DNA of 64,000 bases from an uncultured Hyphomicrobiales bacterium (GCA_903825465.1 CAIKAR010000056.1:21534-85533); one strand, 5' to 3'. Positions 8,422-19,174 are shown, numbered from the stretch's first letter. A program made the numbers and translations. Notes: a model not told the origin generated them from the letters alone.

Positions 8422-9687
8422 ATGACAAGGATTTTCGCGTTTTGGCTTTCCGCGGCGCTCGCGTGCGTGGGCGCGTCCGGCGCGCGCGCGGCGGACGCCG
8501 ACTACTGGCAATGGACGCAGTATGTCCCGGGCGGTCTGGAAGCGCGTGTGGCGACGACGCGGGCGGAGTGCCCGACACTGTCGCTCGACGGCGTCGACAT
8601 GGCGATGACGACGCGCTCCGCGCCCGGCGGGAATTACCCCGTGCGGGTTTGCGCCGCGCCCATCGCCGCCGGCGCGAAGCGCGCCGCGATCAACAACGCT
8701 CCGTTGCCGCTGCCGGTCGCGCATCCCAACCGGATTTTGATTGTCGGCGACACCGGCTGCCGTCTGAAGGGAACTCAAATCCAAGCCTGCAACGACCTCT
8801 CCGAATGGCCGTTTCGCCTCGGCGCGGACATGAGCGGGGCGTTCAAGCCGGATCTCGTTCTGCACGTCGGCGATTTCCATTATCGCGAAAGCGCTTGCCC
8901 GCTCGGCAACTACGCCTGCGGCGGCACGCCCTTCGGCGACACGTGGGATGTCTGGCGCGCCGATTTCTTTTCGCCGGGGGATTCCCTGCCGCGCGCCGCG
9001 CCGTGGGTTTTCACGCGCGGCAACCACGAGGAATGCGACCGCGGCGGCAAAGGCTGGGCGCGGACGCTCGACCCCTATCCGTTCGACGCGGCGAGCGGCG
9101 CCGATGGCTGTCTTGGCCTGGCCAAACCCTACACAGTCGATATTGGCGGCCTCACGATCGAAGTGATGGATGTCTCGACCGCGGACGAGCGGGTCAATCC
9201 GACGCAAGTCGCGTGGTTCAAGAGCCAGTTCGCCATGCCTCGGGAAATTCCTGGCCCGGTGTGGCAGATGTTCCATCGCCCCATCTGGGCGGCCGACGCG
9301 CCGTTGAGAACGGACAACCGCGGCGACAACAAGACCCTCGCGGCCGCCGCGCGCGACGCCGTTCCCGCCAATGTGCAGGCGTTTGTCTCCGGCCACCATC
9401 ACACGTTCGAGGTCTTGGGCTACGAACAAGACCTGCCGATCCAGATCGTCTCGGGCCACGGCGGCGACGACCTTTCGCCCTTCGCGCCGAGGGAAGTGAA
9501 GGGCATCGACATCGACGGGGTGCGGGTGAGGGAAGGCATTGGCCGCCCGCGCGTGTTCGGCTTTTCCATGATTGAACGCGCGGCGGACGACAATTCCGGC
9601 CTGCGCTGGACGCTCACCGGCTACGACACGCATGGACGCCCGATCGGCGTCTGCCGGATGAACGGCCGGGCGCTCTCCTGCGACTAG
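8422..9687 (+). CDS. Exported metallophosphoesterase (purple-acid-phosphatase-like)
   Basis: The 421-residue protein starts at ATG 8422 with a Sec signal ending ASGARA-ADADYW. The core has all metal motifs in order: VGDTG, LHVGDFHY, TRGNHEEC, FHRPIW and SGHHHTF. The paired cysteines suggest a disulphide-bonded periplasmic enzyme. It is divergent from another exported phosphoesterase, with a 170-base gap between them. Its stop codon overlaps that of the convergent glycosyltransferase within one CTAG. Confidence 0.86.
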   Translation: MTRIFAFWLSAALACVGASGARAADADYWQWTQYVPGGLEARVATTRAECPTLSLDGVDMAMTTRSAPGGNYPVRVCAAPIAAGAKRAAINNAPLPLPVAHPNRILIVGDTGCRLKGTQIQACNDLSEWPFRLGADMSGAFKPDLVLHVGDFHYRESACPLGNYACGGTPFGDTWDVWRADFFSPGDSLPRAAPWVFTRGNHEECDRGGKGWARTLDPYPFDAASGADGCLGLAKPYTVDIGGLTIEVMDVSTADERVNPTQVAWFKSQFAMPREIPGPVWQMFHRPIWAADAPLRTDNRGDNKTLAAAARDAVPANVQAFVSGHHHTFEVLGYEQDLPIQIVSGHGGDDLSPFAPREVKGIDIDGVRVREGIGRPRVFGFSMIERAADDNSGLRWTLTGYDTHGRPIGVCRMNGRALSCD

Positions 9688-10862
9688 TTGTTTCGGACGG
9701 AGCCCGCTTTATGGGGGAGGGCGAAGCGTCTCCAACCCCGACCGCCCGACGACTCGCGCGCGTTCAGTTGGACGCCATGCCAAGTGAAATCGTTGCTCAA
9801 CCAGGCGGCGCACCAGAGCGCCGGCATCAAGACATCGCGGAGCACGGACGCCACCATGGCGCGGGCCGACAGGGGCCAGCCGGCGGCGGCGGCGAGCAGC
9901 GCCTCGCCGCCATACCAGGCGACAAAAACGGCGGCCACGGAAGCGGCCGGCGAGACGCCACAGCCATCCGCCGCGACGCCGAGCGCCAACGCGGCGGGCA
10001 CAAAGCCAACAACGATCTCGGGCGCGTAGAGCCAGGGAAACGTCGCGCGCCGCAGCCGCGCCCAGCGCACTTGCCGCGACCAGACGCCGCGCGCGTCGCG
10101 CGTTCCCAGCGGCTGGGGAAACGGCGGCGAAACCAGCCGCGCCTTGAGGCCGCGCGCCCGCACGACGCGCGTCAAGGCGGCGTCTTCGGCGGGCTGGGTG
10201 GCGAGGGCCGCCAGGCCCCGCGCGCCGAGCAGTTCGCGTCGCAGGAACAGCGTTTTGCCCTGACAGAAGCCGACGCCGAGCGTGTCGATCGCGTATTGCC
10301 AGCGCGCCTCGAACGTATTGAGGAAAGCGCATTCCAACTCGGCCCAAAACCCCTCCGGTCGCGTCCCCACCGGAGGCGCCGAAACGGCCCCGGTTCCGGG
10401 TTTCCACGCGGCCAGCAGCCGCTGGAGATAGTCGGGGGGCACGAGCAGGTTGCTGTCGGCGAAACATATCCAGTCGTATTTGGCTCCGCGCCAGCCCTTG
10501 GCCATGTTGTTTAGCTTGGGATTCGCGCCGACGCGGTCCGCGCCAATCAGCAGGCGCGCGTCCACGCCGGGATGGGCGCGCAACGCCGCCTCGACAAGCG
10601 GGATGACGGGGTCGTCGCCGTCGGCGACGCAAAACAGAACTTCATGCGCGGGATAATCGAGGCTGAGAGACGCCGCGAGCGTCGCGCGTGAATGGCTCTC
10701 GACGCCGCGCAGGGGCCGCACCAGCGTTATGCCGGGCGCCGCGGCCGGCGGCGCCATGGCTTCGCCGCCGCGTCGGCACCGCCAACCCGCGAGCGCCAAA
10801 CTGACGAAGTGTCCGGCGACAAGAACGGCGGCGAGAAGGGCGGCGCAATCGGTTGTTGTCAT
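9684..10862 (-). CDS. GT21-family lipid glycosyltransferase (ceramide/diacylglycerol glucosyltransferase type)
   Basis: This 392-residue membrane protein has an N-terminal TM segment, a GT2-like catalytic core and C-terminal TM segments. The GT21 signature is complete: FCVADGDDP (D1), CFADSNLL (D2), PAEDAAL (D3) and RQVRWARLRR (the Q/RxxRW motif). Family members add hexoses to ceramide or, in Agrobacterium and Mesorhizobium (Pgt), to diacylglycerol. It lies beside the PlcP-like and bta genes, and a Pho-box-like site is just upstream. A diacylglycerol glycosyltransferase role under phosphate limitation is therefore likely, though inferred. Confidence 0.88.
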   Translation of the reverse strand: MTTTDCAALLAAVLVAGHFVSLALAGWRCRRGGEAMAPPAAAPGITLVRPLRGVESHSRATLAASLSLDYPAHEVLFCVADGDDPVIPLVEAALRAHPGVDARLLIGADRVGANPKLNNMAKGWRGAKYDWICFADSNLLVPPDYLQRLLAAWKPGTGAVSAPPVGTRPEGFWAELECAFLNTFEARWQYAIDTLGVGFCQGKTLFLRRELLGARGLAALATQPAEDAALTRVVRARGLKARLVSPPFPQPLGTRDARGVWSRQVRWARLRRATFPWLYAPEIVVGFVPAALALGVAADGCGVSPAASVAAVFVAWYGGEALLAAAAGWPLSARAMVASVLRDVLMPALWCAAWLSNDFTWHGVQLNARESSGGRGWRRFALPHKAGSVRNN

Positions 10863-10884
10863 AATCGATCCCTAACGGCGGCGC

Positions 10885-10902
10885 ATGTCACCGGGATGAC
10901 GG
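10885..10902 (-). promoter_or_regulatory. Pho-box-like sequence upstream of the GT21 gene
   Basis: Read on the minus strand, this is CCGTCAT-CCCG-GTGACAT. The two 7-mers with a 4-base spacer match the PhoB half-site CTGTCAT at 6/7 and 5/7. It ends 23 bases before the GT21 start codon. The fit supports control by PhoB, but the short distance to the start is unusual and the match is imperfect. Confidence 0.4.
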
Positions 10903-10914
10903 CGGAAGCCGGAT

Positions 10915-10939
10915 CGTCACATCGCCGGCGGCGTCACAT
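10915..10939. repeat. Direct repeat of CGTCACAT in a divergent promoter region
   Basis: Exact 8-base copies at 10915-10922 and 10932-10939 are 17 bases apart. They lie in the 133-base gap between the divergent GT21 and PlcP-like genes. The spacing does not fit the 11-base pitch of PhoB half-sites, so another regulator or chance is possible. Confidence 0.35.
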
Positions 10940-10995
10940 TAGTTTGACGGGAATCAGGCACATGGCGGTCGGCGACCCGATGAAGGATATTCGCA

Positions 10996-11814
10996 TTGCT
11001 CGATCCGCCCCCGAAAATCCGGCTCAAGACCCTCTTCGTTTCCGACCTGCATCTGGGCACGCGGGGATGCCAGGCGGAGGCGTTTCTTGAATTCCTGAAG
11101 CACTACGACGCGGAGGCCCTTTATCTGATTGGCGACATCGTCGACGCGTGGCGACTCAAGGCCAGTTGGCATTGGCCCCAGGCGCATAACGTCGTCGTGC
11201 AGAAATTGTTGCGCAAGGCGCGCAAGGGAACGCGCGTCGTCTATATCCCCGGCAACCACGACGAGTTTCTGCGCGACTACGTTGGCGACGATTTTGGCGG
11301 CGTGGAAATCGTCGAGGAGGCCGTTATCGACCTTGTGGACGGCCGCCGGGCGCTTTTGCTCCACGGCGACAAATTCGACACGGTGGTGCGCAACATGAAG
11401 TGGCTCGCCCACCTGGGCGATTGGGCCTACGATCTCGCGCTGTTTCTCAACCGCTATCTCAACATGGCGCGGCGGCGCCTCGGCATGACCTATTGGTCGT
11501 TCTCCGCCGCCGCGAAAGCCAAGGTCAAGCAGGCTGTGAATTTCATCGGCGCCTTCGAGCAGGCGGTCGTCGCGGACGCCGAGAAGCAAGGCGCCCAGGT
11601 CGTGATCTGCGGGCACATCCATCACGCGGCGTCGCGGCGCCTGGGGCCGATCCACTATATGAACTGCGGCGACTGGGTGGAGTCCCGCACGGCGATCGGC
11701 GAACACCTCGATGGGCGAATGGAACTGATTCGTTGGGACGATGTCGTCGCTGAAGCGGCGGCGGAGCCTGCGGCCGTGGTCTCCGTGCCCCAGTCGCTTC
11801 AGCCGGCGGCCTGA
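10996..11814 (+). CDS. plcP: PlcP/LpxH-like metallophosphoesterase (putative phospholipase C of lipid remodelling)
   Basis: The 272-residue protein has the UDP-2,3-diacylglucosamine hydrolase-like core: SDLHLG (about 16-21), GDIVDAW, PGNHDEF, LHGDKFD and CGHIHHA. The start is a TTG at 10996. An in-frame TGA lies at 10981, AAGGA sits 8 bases upstream, and no other start is available before the core. In Sinorhizobium and marine alphaproteobacteria a protein of this type (PlcP) removes phospholipid head groups during phosphate starvation. The neighbours (GT21, GT4, btaAB) strongly favour that role over lipid A synthesis. The symbol is by context and not proven. Confidence 0.85.
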   Translation: MLDPPPKIRLKTLFVSDLHLGTRGCQAEAFLEFLKHYDAEALYLIGDIVDAWRLKASWHWPQAHNVVVQKLLRKARKGTRVVYIPGNHDEFLRDYVGDDFGGVEIVEEAVIDLVDGRRALLLHGDKFDTVVRNMKWLAHLGDWAYDLALFLNRYLNMARRRLGMTYWSFSAAAKAKVKQAVNFIGAFEQAVVADAEKQGAQVVICGHIHHAASRRLGPIHYMNCGDWVESRTAIGEHLDGRMELIRWDDVVAEAAAEPAAVVSVPQSLQPAA

Positions 11815-12866
11815 AGCGTTTCCAGCGCGCCACGCCATCCCAGAGCCCGCGACACGTTGGCGACAAAATCACGCGCGCTCGCCGTCATCGAATGCCGTGT
11901 GGCGTAGGCGCGGCATTTTTCGCGCGGGATGTCGAGGGCGGCGAGCGCGGCGCGTCGAAGATCCATGTCCATGACGCCGCAGCCAGAGGCGCCGAGAATT
12001 TGAACCGGGCCCGTCACGGGAAACGCGGCGACGGGAACGCCCGCGGCCAGCGCCTCCAACATCACCAGCCCGAACGTGTCGGTGAGGCTGGGGAACACAA
12101 ACACGTCCGCCCGCGCGTAGGCTTCGATCAAGGCCGCGCCGTCAAGCCGGCCTTCGAACCGCGCTTCCGGAAACCGGCTTTGCAATTGCGCGCGGGCGGG
12201 ACCGTCGCCAACAACGACCTTGGTGCCGGGCAAATCGAGCGACAGGAACGCCGCGATGTTTTTTTCGACCGCCACGCGGCCGACATAGAGAAACACCGGT
12301 CCCGCCACTGGCGAAGGCCGGCGCTCGGCCGCCAGAAAGTCGCGCAGGAGAATGCCGCGGCGCCACACCACGAGATTGCCGAAGCCGCGCGATTCCAGTT
12401 CCTTCTTGAGCGTCGTTGTCGAAACCATGGTGGCGGCCGCGGCGCCGTGAAAGCGGCGCAGCGCCGCGTAGCTCCACGAAAGCGGAATGGGCCAGCGCGC
12501 CCTCAAATATTCGGGGAAGCGCGTGTGATAGCAGCTTGTGAACGGGCGCCCGACGCGCAGACAGTGCCGCCGCGCGAGAAAACCGAGCGGCCCTTCGGTG
12601 GCGATGTGCACCGCGTCCGGATCAATCCGCTCGATGTCGCGGGCGACGCGGTTCGGCGACGCCAGCGCCAGCCGCAGCCCCGGATAAGACGGCGCGGGAA
12701 CCGACCAATGCCCTTCCGGCGTCAAAGCGATGAATTCCACGCCGACGCGGGGCGCTTCCTCCACCAGCCATTGCAGCGTTCGCGCGACGCCGTTGGCTTG
12801 CGGACGCCAGGCGTCGGTCACGATCAGGATGCGCGGCGGCGCGCGCCAAGCAAGCGACGAATTCAT
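11799..12866 (-). CDS. GT4-family glycosyltransferase, probable diacylglycerol glycosyltransferase (Agt-like)
   Basis: The 355-residue GT-B protein has an N-terminal donor-side signature ILIVTDAWRPQANGVARTL and a C-terminal nucleotide-sugar site FVFPSLTDTFGLVMLEALA. It starts 15 bases after btaB with a GGGAGGC ribosome site, making an operon btaA-btaB-GT4. Its end overlaps the convergent PlcP-like gene by 16 bases. GT4 enzymes linked to PlcP in other alphaproteobacteria make glucosyl or glucuronosyl diacylglycerol. The sugar used here cannot be read from sequence. Confidence 0.85.
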   Translation of the reverse strand: MNSSLAWRAPPRILIVTDAWRPQANGVARTLQWLVEEAPRVGVEFIALTPEGHWSVPAPSYPGLRLALASPNRVARDIERIDPDAVHIATEGPLGFLARRHCLRVGRPFTSCYHTRFPEYLRARWPIPLSWSYAALRRFHGAAAATMVSTTTLKKELESRGFGNLVVWRRGILLRDFLAAERRPSPVAGPVFLYVGRVAVEKNIAAFLSLDLPGTKVVVGDGPARAQLQSRFPEARFEGRLDGAALIEAYARADVFVFPSLTDTFGLVMLEALAAGVPVAAFPVTGPVQILGASGCGVMDMDLRRAALAALDIPREKCRAYATRHSMTASARDFVANVSRALGWRGALETLQAAG

Positions 12867-12881
12867 CTGGCCCGCCTCCCG

Positions 12882-13532
12882 TCATGGCCGCGGCGTCTCC
12901 GCGACCGCGAGAATCGAATAGCCGCCGTAGGCCCGCTCAACGCGGCACGCCATGTTGTGGCGCGCGGCGAGCATCGACATTTGCGCTTCGAGCTCGGCGC
13001 GCGGAGCGACGGAAAAAGCGTTCAGCCACGCGCGCATGCCCGCGCCAAACCATCGCGGCAGTCCGTCGAATTCGCCGAAATCGACGACGTGAAGGGAGCC
13101 GCCCGGAGCCACAAGCTCGAACGCGCGGCCCAGCGCCGAGCGCCATGGCGGGATCATCGACAGCGCGTAGGAAAGAAAAACCCGGTCGAACGAACGCTCG
13201 CCAAACAGCGGCTCGGGATCGAAGTTCGCCGCGTCGCCCTGCGCGACGCAAACCCGCTCGTCCAGGCCCAACGCGTCGATCGTCCGGCGCGCCGTCGCCA
13301 GCATTTGCTCCGACACGTCGACGCCGTAAAACCGCGTCCCCGGGCGGGCGCGGGCGGCGAGCGCCAGATTGCGCGCCGTGCCGCAGCCGATTTCCAGCAC
13401 GGAGCCGCCGTCGGGCGCGTCGAGTTCGGCGATCAGACGGTCGCGGCCCAGCAGATAGAATTTCCGCGTGGCGTCGTAGACATGCCGCTGGCGCCGATAC
13501 ATCCGGTCCATGTGAACGGCGGCGAGGCTCAT
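12882..13532 (-). CDS. btaB: BtaB: SAM-dependent N-methyltransferase of betaine-lipid synthesis
   Basis: The 216-residue class I methyltransferase has SAM motif I VLEIGCGTARN and the acidic post-I motif FYGVDVSEQML. In the known pathway BtaB adds three methyl groups to the homoserine head group made by BtaA, giving diacylglyceryl-trimethylhomoserine (DGTS). The ATG overlaps the btaA stop by four bases, so the two are coupled. DGTS replaces phosphatidylcholine when phosphate is scarce. Confidence 0.9.
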   Translation of the reverse strand: MSLAAVHMDRMYRRQRHVYDATRKFYLLGRDRLIAELDAPDGGSVLEIGCGTARNLALAARARPGTRFYGVDVSEQMLATARRTIDALGLDERVCVAQGDAANFDPEPLFGERSFDRVFLSYALSMIPPWRSALGRAFELVAPGGSLHVVDFGEFDGLPRWFGAGMRAWLNAFSVAPRAELEAQMSMLAARHNMACRVERAYGGYSILAVAETPRP

Positions 13533-14782
13533 GAGCGGGCGCTCCCGAGCGTGTAAAGGTGGAACGCGCCGTAGATCGACGAGCGGTCGCGCGCGCCCAA
13601 ATCGCGGCTGCGCGCTTCGTCGTAGCTCCATTGATCGAGGACGCGCGCGTCCACGCGGCCGGGCAGCAGCCGCTCGTCGGCGGCGGTGCGGAAAACGACG
13701 CGCGCGCCGGGCCGCGCGACGCGGGTGATTTCGCTCCACAACCCGTTCAGGGTGGCGTCGTCCATCCAGTCTTGCGCGTCCAGCAGCACAAAAGCGTCTA
13801 GCGACTGGGCGGGCCTGTCGCGCAGCGTCGCGGTCATCGAGCCATGGACGACATCGACCCTGTCGGCCCTGTCGCGAATGGCGCCGAAATTGGCGCTTTC
13901 GAGATAGGGCGGCGTCGAAGGCGCGTCGCCGGGCGCGTAGGCGCGCCCGAAGGCCTGCCAGGCGAAATAATTGGATTTGAAGTCGAAGTCGCAGCACAGC
14001 TTTTCGAGGCGGCGGCGCGCGACGGCGCGCACGCCAAGCGCGTCGTCGGCGGCGAGCGCGCGGTATTGGGCGGGCGGAATTCCAAGCCCGTAGAGCGACG
14101 CCGGCTGGCGCAGCAGCCAACGCATGGACGGCCGGTCGAAGATGGGCGCGAGACGCTCCTCAAACAGCGCGCGCTGTTCGTCGCGGTTCCTGGCCGAGAG
14201 CATGATCGCGGGATTGACGCCATAAAGCCGCGCCAGCCAATGCGCCGCGCCGATGAAGCGCCCGAGCAGGCCGTGGCGGTGGAAGCCGTCCGCGAACATC
14301 TCGATCCGGCGCCGGCCAAGGACGCCGCGGGCGTCCCAGTAGGCGCGCGACGCCGGGTCGAGCGCCGACCGCAGGATTTCGTCATAGGCCTCGACGTTGG
14401 CGCGGTCGTTGGCGCGGGTGAAAAAGCGCTGGTAGGCCCGGCTGTCCGGCAGGGCCTTCGCCGCGGCCAGTTTCAACCGCGTCAAGGCCACATGGGCGCC
14501 GTTGAGATCGACCGCCGTGACACGGGCGGGATCGGCGACGAGGTAGCTCAGCGCGTTGCAGCCGCCGGAGGCGATCGCGATGACATTGTCGCCGGGGCCA
14601 AGCGCCAACGCCTCCATGTCGACCACCGGGTCTTCCCAGATTTGCGGATAAACCAGGCCGCGAAACGCGAGGGTGAACAGCCGCTCCAGCGCGCCCTCGC
14701 GGGACCAGGCCTTGCCGCCATGCACGGCGGCGCCGAGCTGCGCGACGGTTGTTCGTTGAATCGCCCGCGCGCTGTGCGACAT
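13529..14782 (-). CDS. btaA: BtaA: SAM:diacylglycerol 3-amino-3-carboxypropyltransferase (DUF3419)
   Basis: The 417-residue protein has the DUF3419 features: FRGLVYPQIWEDPVVD near residue 40, then the SAM motif NVIAIASGGCNALSYL, and C-terminal VVFRTAADE with DARVLDQW. BtaA moves the aminocarboxypropyl group of SAM onto diacylglycerol, the first step to DGTS. The start at 14782 is preceded by CGGAGATTTGG; an upstream ATG at 14836 is less likely. It heads the btaA-btaB-GT4 operon. Confidence 0.92.
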   Translation of the reverse strand: MSHSARAIQRTTVAQLGAAVHGGKAWSREGALERLFTLAFRGLVYPQIWEDPVVDMEALALGPGDNVIAIASGGCNALSYLVADPARVTAVDLNGAHVALTRLKLAAAKALPDSRAYQRFFTRANDRANVEAYDEILRSALDPASRAYWDARGVLGRRRIEMFADGFHRHGLLGRFIGAAHWLARLYGVNPAIMLSARNRDEQRALFEERLAPIFDRPSMRWLLRQPASLYGLGIPPAQYRALAADDALGVRAVARRRLEKLCCDFDFKSNYFAWQAFGRAYAPGDAPSTPPYLESANFGAIRDRADRVDVVHGSMTATLRDRPAQSLDAFVLLDAQDWMDDATLNGLWSEITRVARPGARVVFRTAADERLLPGRVDARVLDQWSYDEARSRDLGARDRSSIYGAFHLYTLGSARS

Positions 14783-14829
14783 CCAAATCTCCGATTCGCC
14801 GGTTTCAGCCGGACGAGTAGGCGATCCAT

Positions 14830-14847
14830 GTGACATCGTGGTGAAGC
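14830..14847 (-). promoter_or_regulatory. Pho-box-like sequence upstream of btaA
   Basis: On the minus strand this reads GCTTCAC-CACG-ATGTCAC, two 7-mers with a 4-base spacer. The second matches the PhoB half-site at 5/7 and the first only at its TCA core. It ends 48 bases upstream of the chosen btaA start. The pathway makes PhoB control expected, but the match alone is weak. Confidence 0.3.
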
Positions 14848-14974
14848 TGCGGGGTCCGTTCCGGGCCAAAACGCGCTCGCCATTGTGTTCGCGGCCCCCT
14901 TGGCGGGGCCGGAAAAATAGAGTACAAGGCAATAGAACTCGCCCTTGAAGCTGTTATCGCGCGGGCGAATTACA

Positions 14975-15028
14975 CTGGAAGGTTGTCCTTTCCAGCGCAG
15001 GCACCCTAAATCCGGGAGTTCGGGTGCC
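14975..15028. other. Two tandem hairpins in a 492-base gene-free gap
   Basis: The gap 14783-15274 separates the divergent btaA and DUF4167 genes. It holds CTGGAAGG/CCTTTCCAG (14975-14995, one bulged T, TTGT loop) and GGCACCC/GGGTGCC (15000-15006 with 15022-15028, perfect 7-base stem). The second is not followed by a T-run. The segment could be part of a small RNA or leader. It has a T-loop-like GTTCGGGT, but no acceptor stem or 7-base anticodon loop, so it is not a normal tRNA. I see nothing else definite in the gap. Confidence 0.35.
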
Positions 15029-15274
15029 ACGCGGTTTCCAATTGGGCTGGCTGCGAAAGCAAAAGCCGGATCCTCGCGAAACCTGAACGCGGAACATTCC
15101 GGATTGTGGAAACAATGACCCTACGGCTTGGAATTTCGGCTTGAGCATGAGCAAATCGACCCGCGAACGAGCCGTCGCGTTTCGTTTTTCCCCATCGTGC
15201 GATTCGACCCGGAACGGGTTGTTGCCTCCCGATCCCCGCGTGGGAAACAGGGTGGAAACCTTTAAGGATTGGCA

Positions 15275-16267
15275 ATGAGACCTGGGCAGAACAACAACAA
15301 CAACAAGCAGCGAATGCGCGGCCGCACGAACAATAACAACAATGGCCGTAAAAACCCCAATCCGCTGACGCGCAGCTACGAATCCACCGGTCCCGACGTG
15401 AAGATCCGCGGCACCGCCCACCATGTGGGGGAAAAGTATCTGCAACTCGCGCGCGACGCCCAGACGTCCGGCGATCCCGTGATGGCTGAAAGCTATCTGC
15501 AACACGCCGAGCATTATTTCCGCTTGATCGCGGCGGCGCAGCTCGCCCAGCAGCAGGCGCAGGCCGGCTATCAGCGCGGTCCCAACGAGGCGGCGGCCGA
15601 GGAGGAGGACGACGACGACGATTTCAGCGGCTTGCCCGACCGCTTCGCTTCGCCGATCGAGCGTTTCGCGCCGTCCCCGCCTCCCCCGCCGCAGCAGCAG
15701 CCCTACCAGCAACAGCCGCAGGGAATGGCGCCCAATCAACCCCAGCCGTTTCCAGAGCGCGGCTCCTTCAACGCCGAGCGTCCGCAACAGGACCGCCCTT
15801 TCAATGGCGATCGGCCGCCCTATCAGGACCGTTCGCAACAGAACCGCGGCGACCGCAACAACAATCAGAACCGGCCCTATCAGGACCGCAACAACAACCA
15901 GAACCGGTTCAATCAGAACCGCGATCAGCGCGACAACCGCCCGGCGCGCGACTATCGCAACGACGCGCCGCAGCAACAGCGCGTCGATAGCGCGCCGGTG
16001 AACGCGCCGGCCCCCGCCGAGGCCGAGCCGGAGGTGGTCGGGTTGCCCTCGTTCATCACGACGCCCGTCCGCGCCGTGGCCCCCATGGAAGAAGCGCCTG
16101 TCGCCGCCGTGGTCGAGAGCGCGCCGGGGGACGAACATCGCGCTGGCGGCTATCATTTGCGCCCGCGGCGCCGGCGCAACCGCCCCGATGGCGAGCGCCC
16201 GGCGGGCGAAGGCGACGAGGGCGCCTCGGCCGCGACCGCGTCCGAGCCGAGCTTCTCCAACGAATAG
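15275..16267 (+). CDS. DUF4167 domain protein with low-complexity tail
   Basis: The 330-residue protein starts at ATG 15275, with AAGGA six bases before it. The N-terminus has Asn-runs (NNNNNK, NNNNNG) mixed with Arg, then the conserved region LTRSYESTGPDVKIRGTAHH through ESYLQHAEHYFRLIAAAQ. After that come acidic, Pro/Gln-rich and Asn/Arg/Asp-rich repeats (QNRxxNNNQNR). The basic, disordered make-up suggests RNA binding, which is not established. DUF4167 next to clpB is common in Hyphomicrobiales. A strong terminator follows. Confidence 0.88.
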   Translation: MRPGQNNNNNKQRMRGRTNNNNNGRKNPNPLTRSYESTGPDVKIRGTAHHVGEKYLQLARDAQTSGDPVMAESYLQHAEHYFRLIAAAQLAQQQAQAGYQRGPNEAAAEEEDDDDDFSGLPDRFASPIERFAPSPPPPPQQQPYQQQPQGMAPNQPQPFPERGSFNAERPQQDRPFNGDRPPYQDRSQQNRGDRNNNQNRPYQDRNNNQNRFNQNRDQRDNRPARDYRNDAPQQQRVDSAPVNAPAPAEAEPEVVGLPSFITTPVRAVAPMEEAPVAAVVESAPGDEHRAGGYHLRPRRRRNRPDGERPAGEGDEGASAATASEPSFSNE

Positions 16268-16298
16268 CGGCGCTGGCCGCGATTCACGGCCGGATTTC

Positions 16299-16335
16299 AA
16301 AGAGGCGCGGGGGAACTTTTCCCCGCGCCTCTTTT
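16299..16335 (+). terminator. Rho-independent terminator after the DUF4167 gene
   Basis: A near-perfect stem AAAGAGGCGCGGGG / CCCCGCGCCTCTTT with an 8-base loop is followed by T. It lies about 30 bases past the stop codon and separates DUF4167 from clpB. Confidence 0.88.
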
Positions 16336-16379
16336 GATTCCAGCGGCGGGCGCCTACATTTGTCGCGACGGCGAGGCTT

Positions 16380-16424
16380 GCCGAATTGGGCGGATTTGGC
16401 CGAATCAGGCAAGCTTAGCCGAAT
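16380..16424 (+). repeat. Three GCCGAAT copies at exact 19-base spacing upstream of clpB
   Basis: GCCGAAT begins at 16380, 16399 and 16418; the last two extend to GCCGAATCAG. The regular 19-base step in a 147-base promoter gap looks like a tandem regulatory array or a small tandem duplication. No recognised heat-shock sigma factor promoter was evident to me. Confidence 0.45.
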
Positions 16425-16482
16425 CAGTCGATGAACACGGATCGCGCCGCTTCGGGACGGGTCCGCGGGTCAGGAGGTTCAA

Positions 16483-19137
<2,655 letters not shown>

Positions 19138-19144
19138 AAAACCG

Positions 19145-19174
19145 GAAGGGCGGCGCGAAAGCCGCCCTTCTGTT
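19145..19174. terminator. Bidirectional terminator between clpB and uppP
   Basis: A perfect 10-base stem GAAGGGCGGC / GCCGCCCTTC with loop GCGAAA is followed by TGTTT. It fills the 37-base gap between the convergent clpB and uppP genes and can serve both. Confidence 0.82.

Noticed and set aside
14960..15060. A tRNA gene
   Set aside because: A T-loop-like stretch is present, but there is no 7-base acceptor pairing, no 7-base anticodon loop and no CCA context.
15275..16267. Low-complexity Asn/Gln repeats as a mobile or phage-derived element
   Set aside because: They are within DUF4167, a conserved vertical gene beside clpB; such tails are normal for the family.
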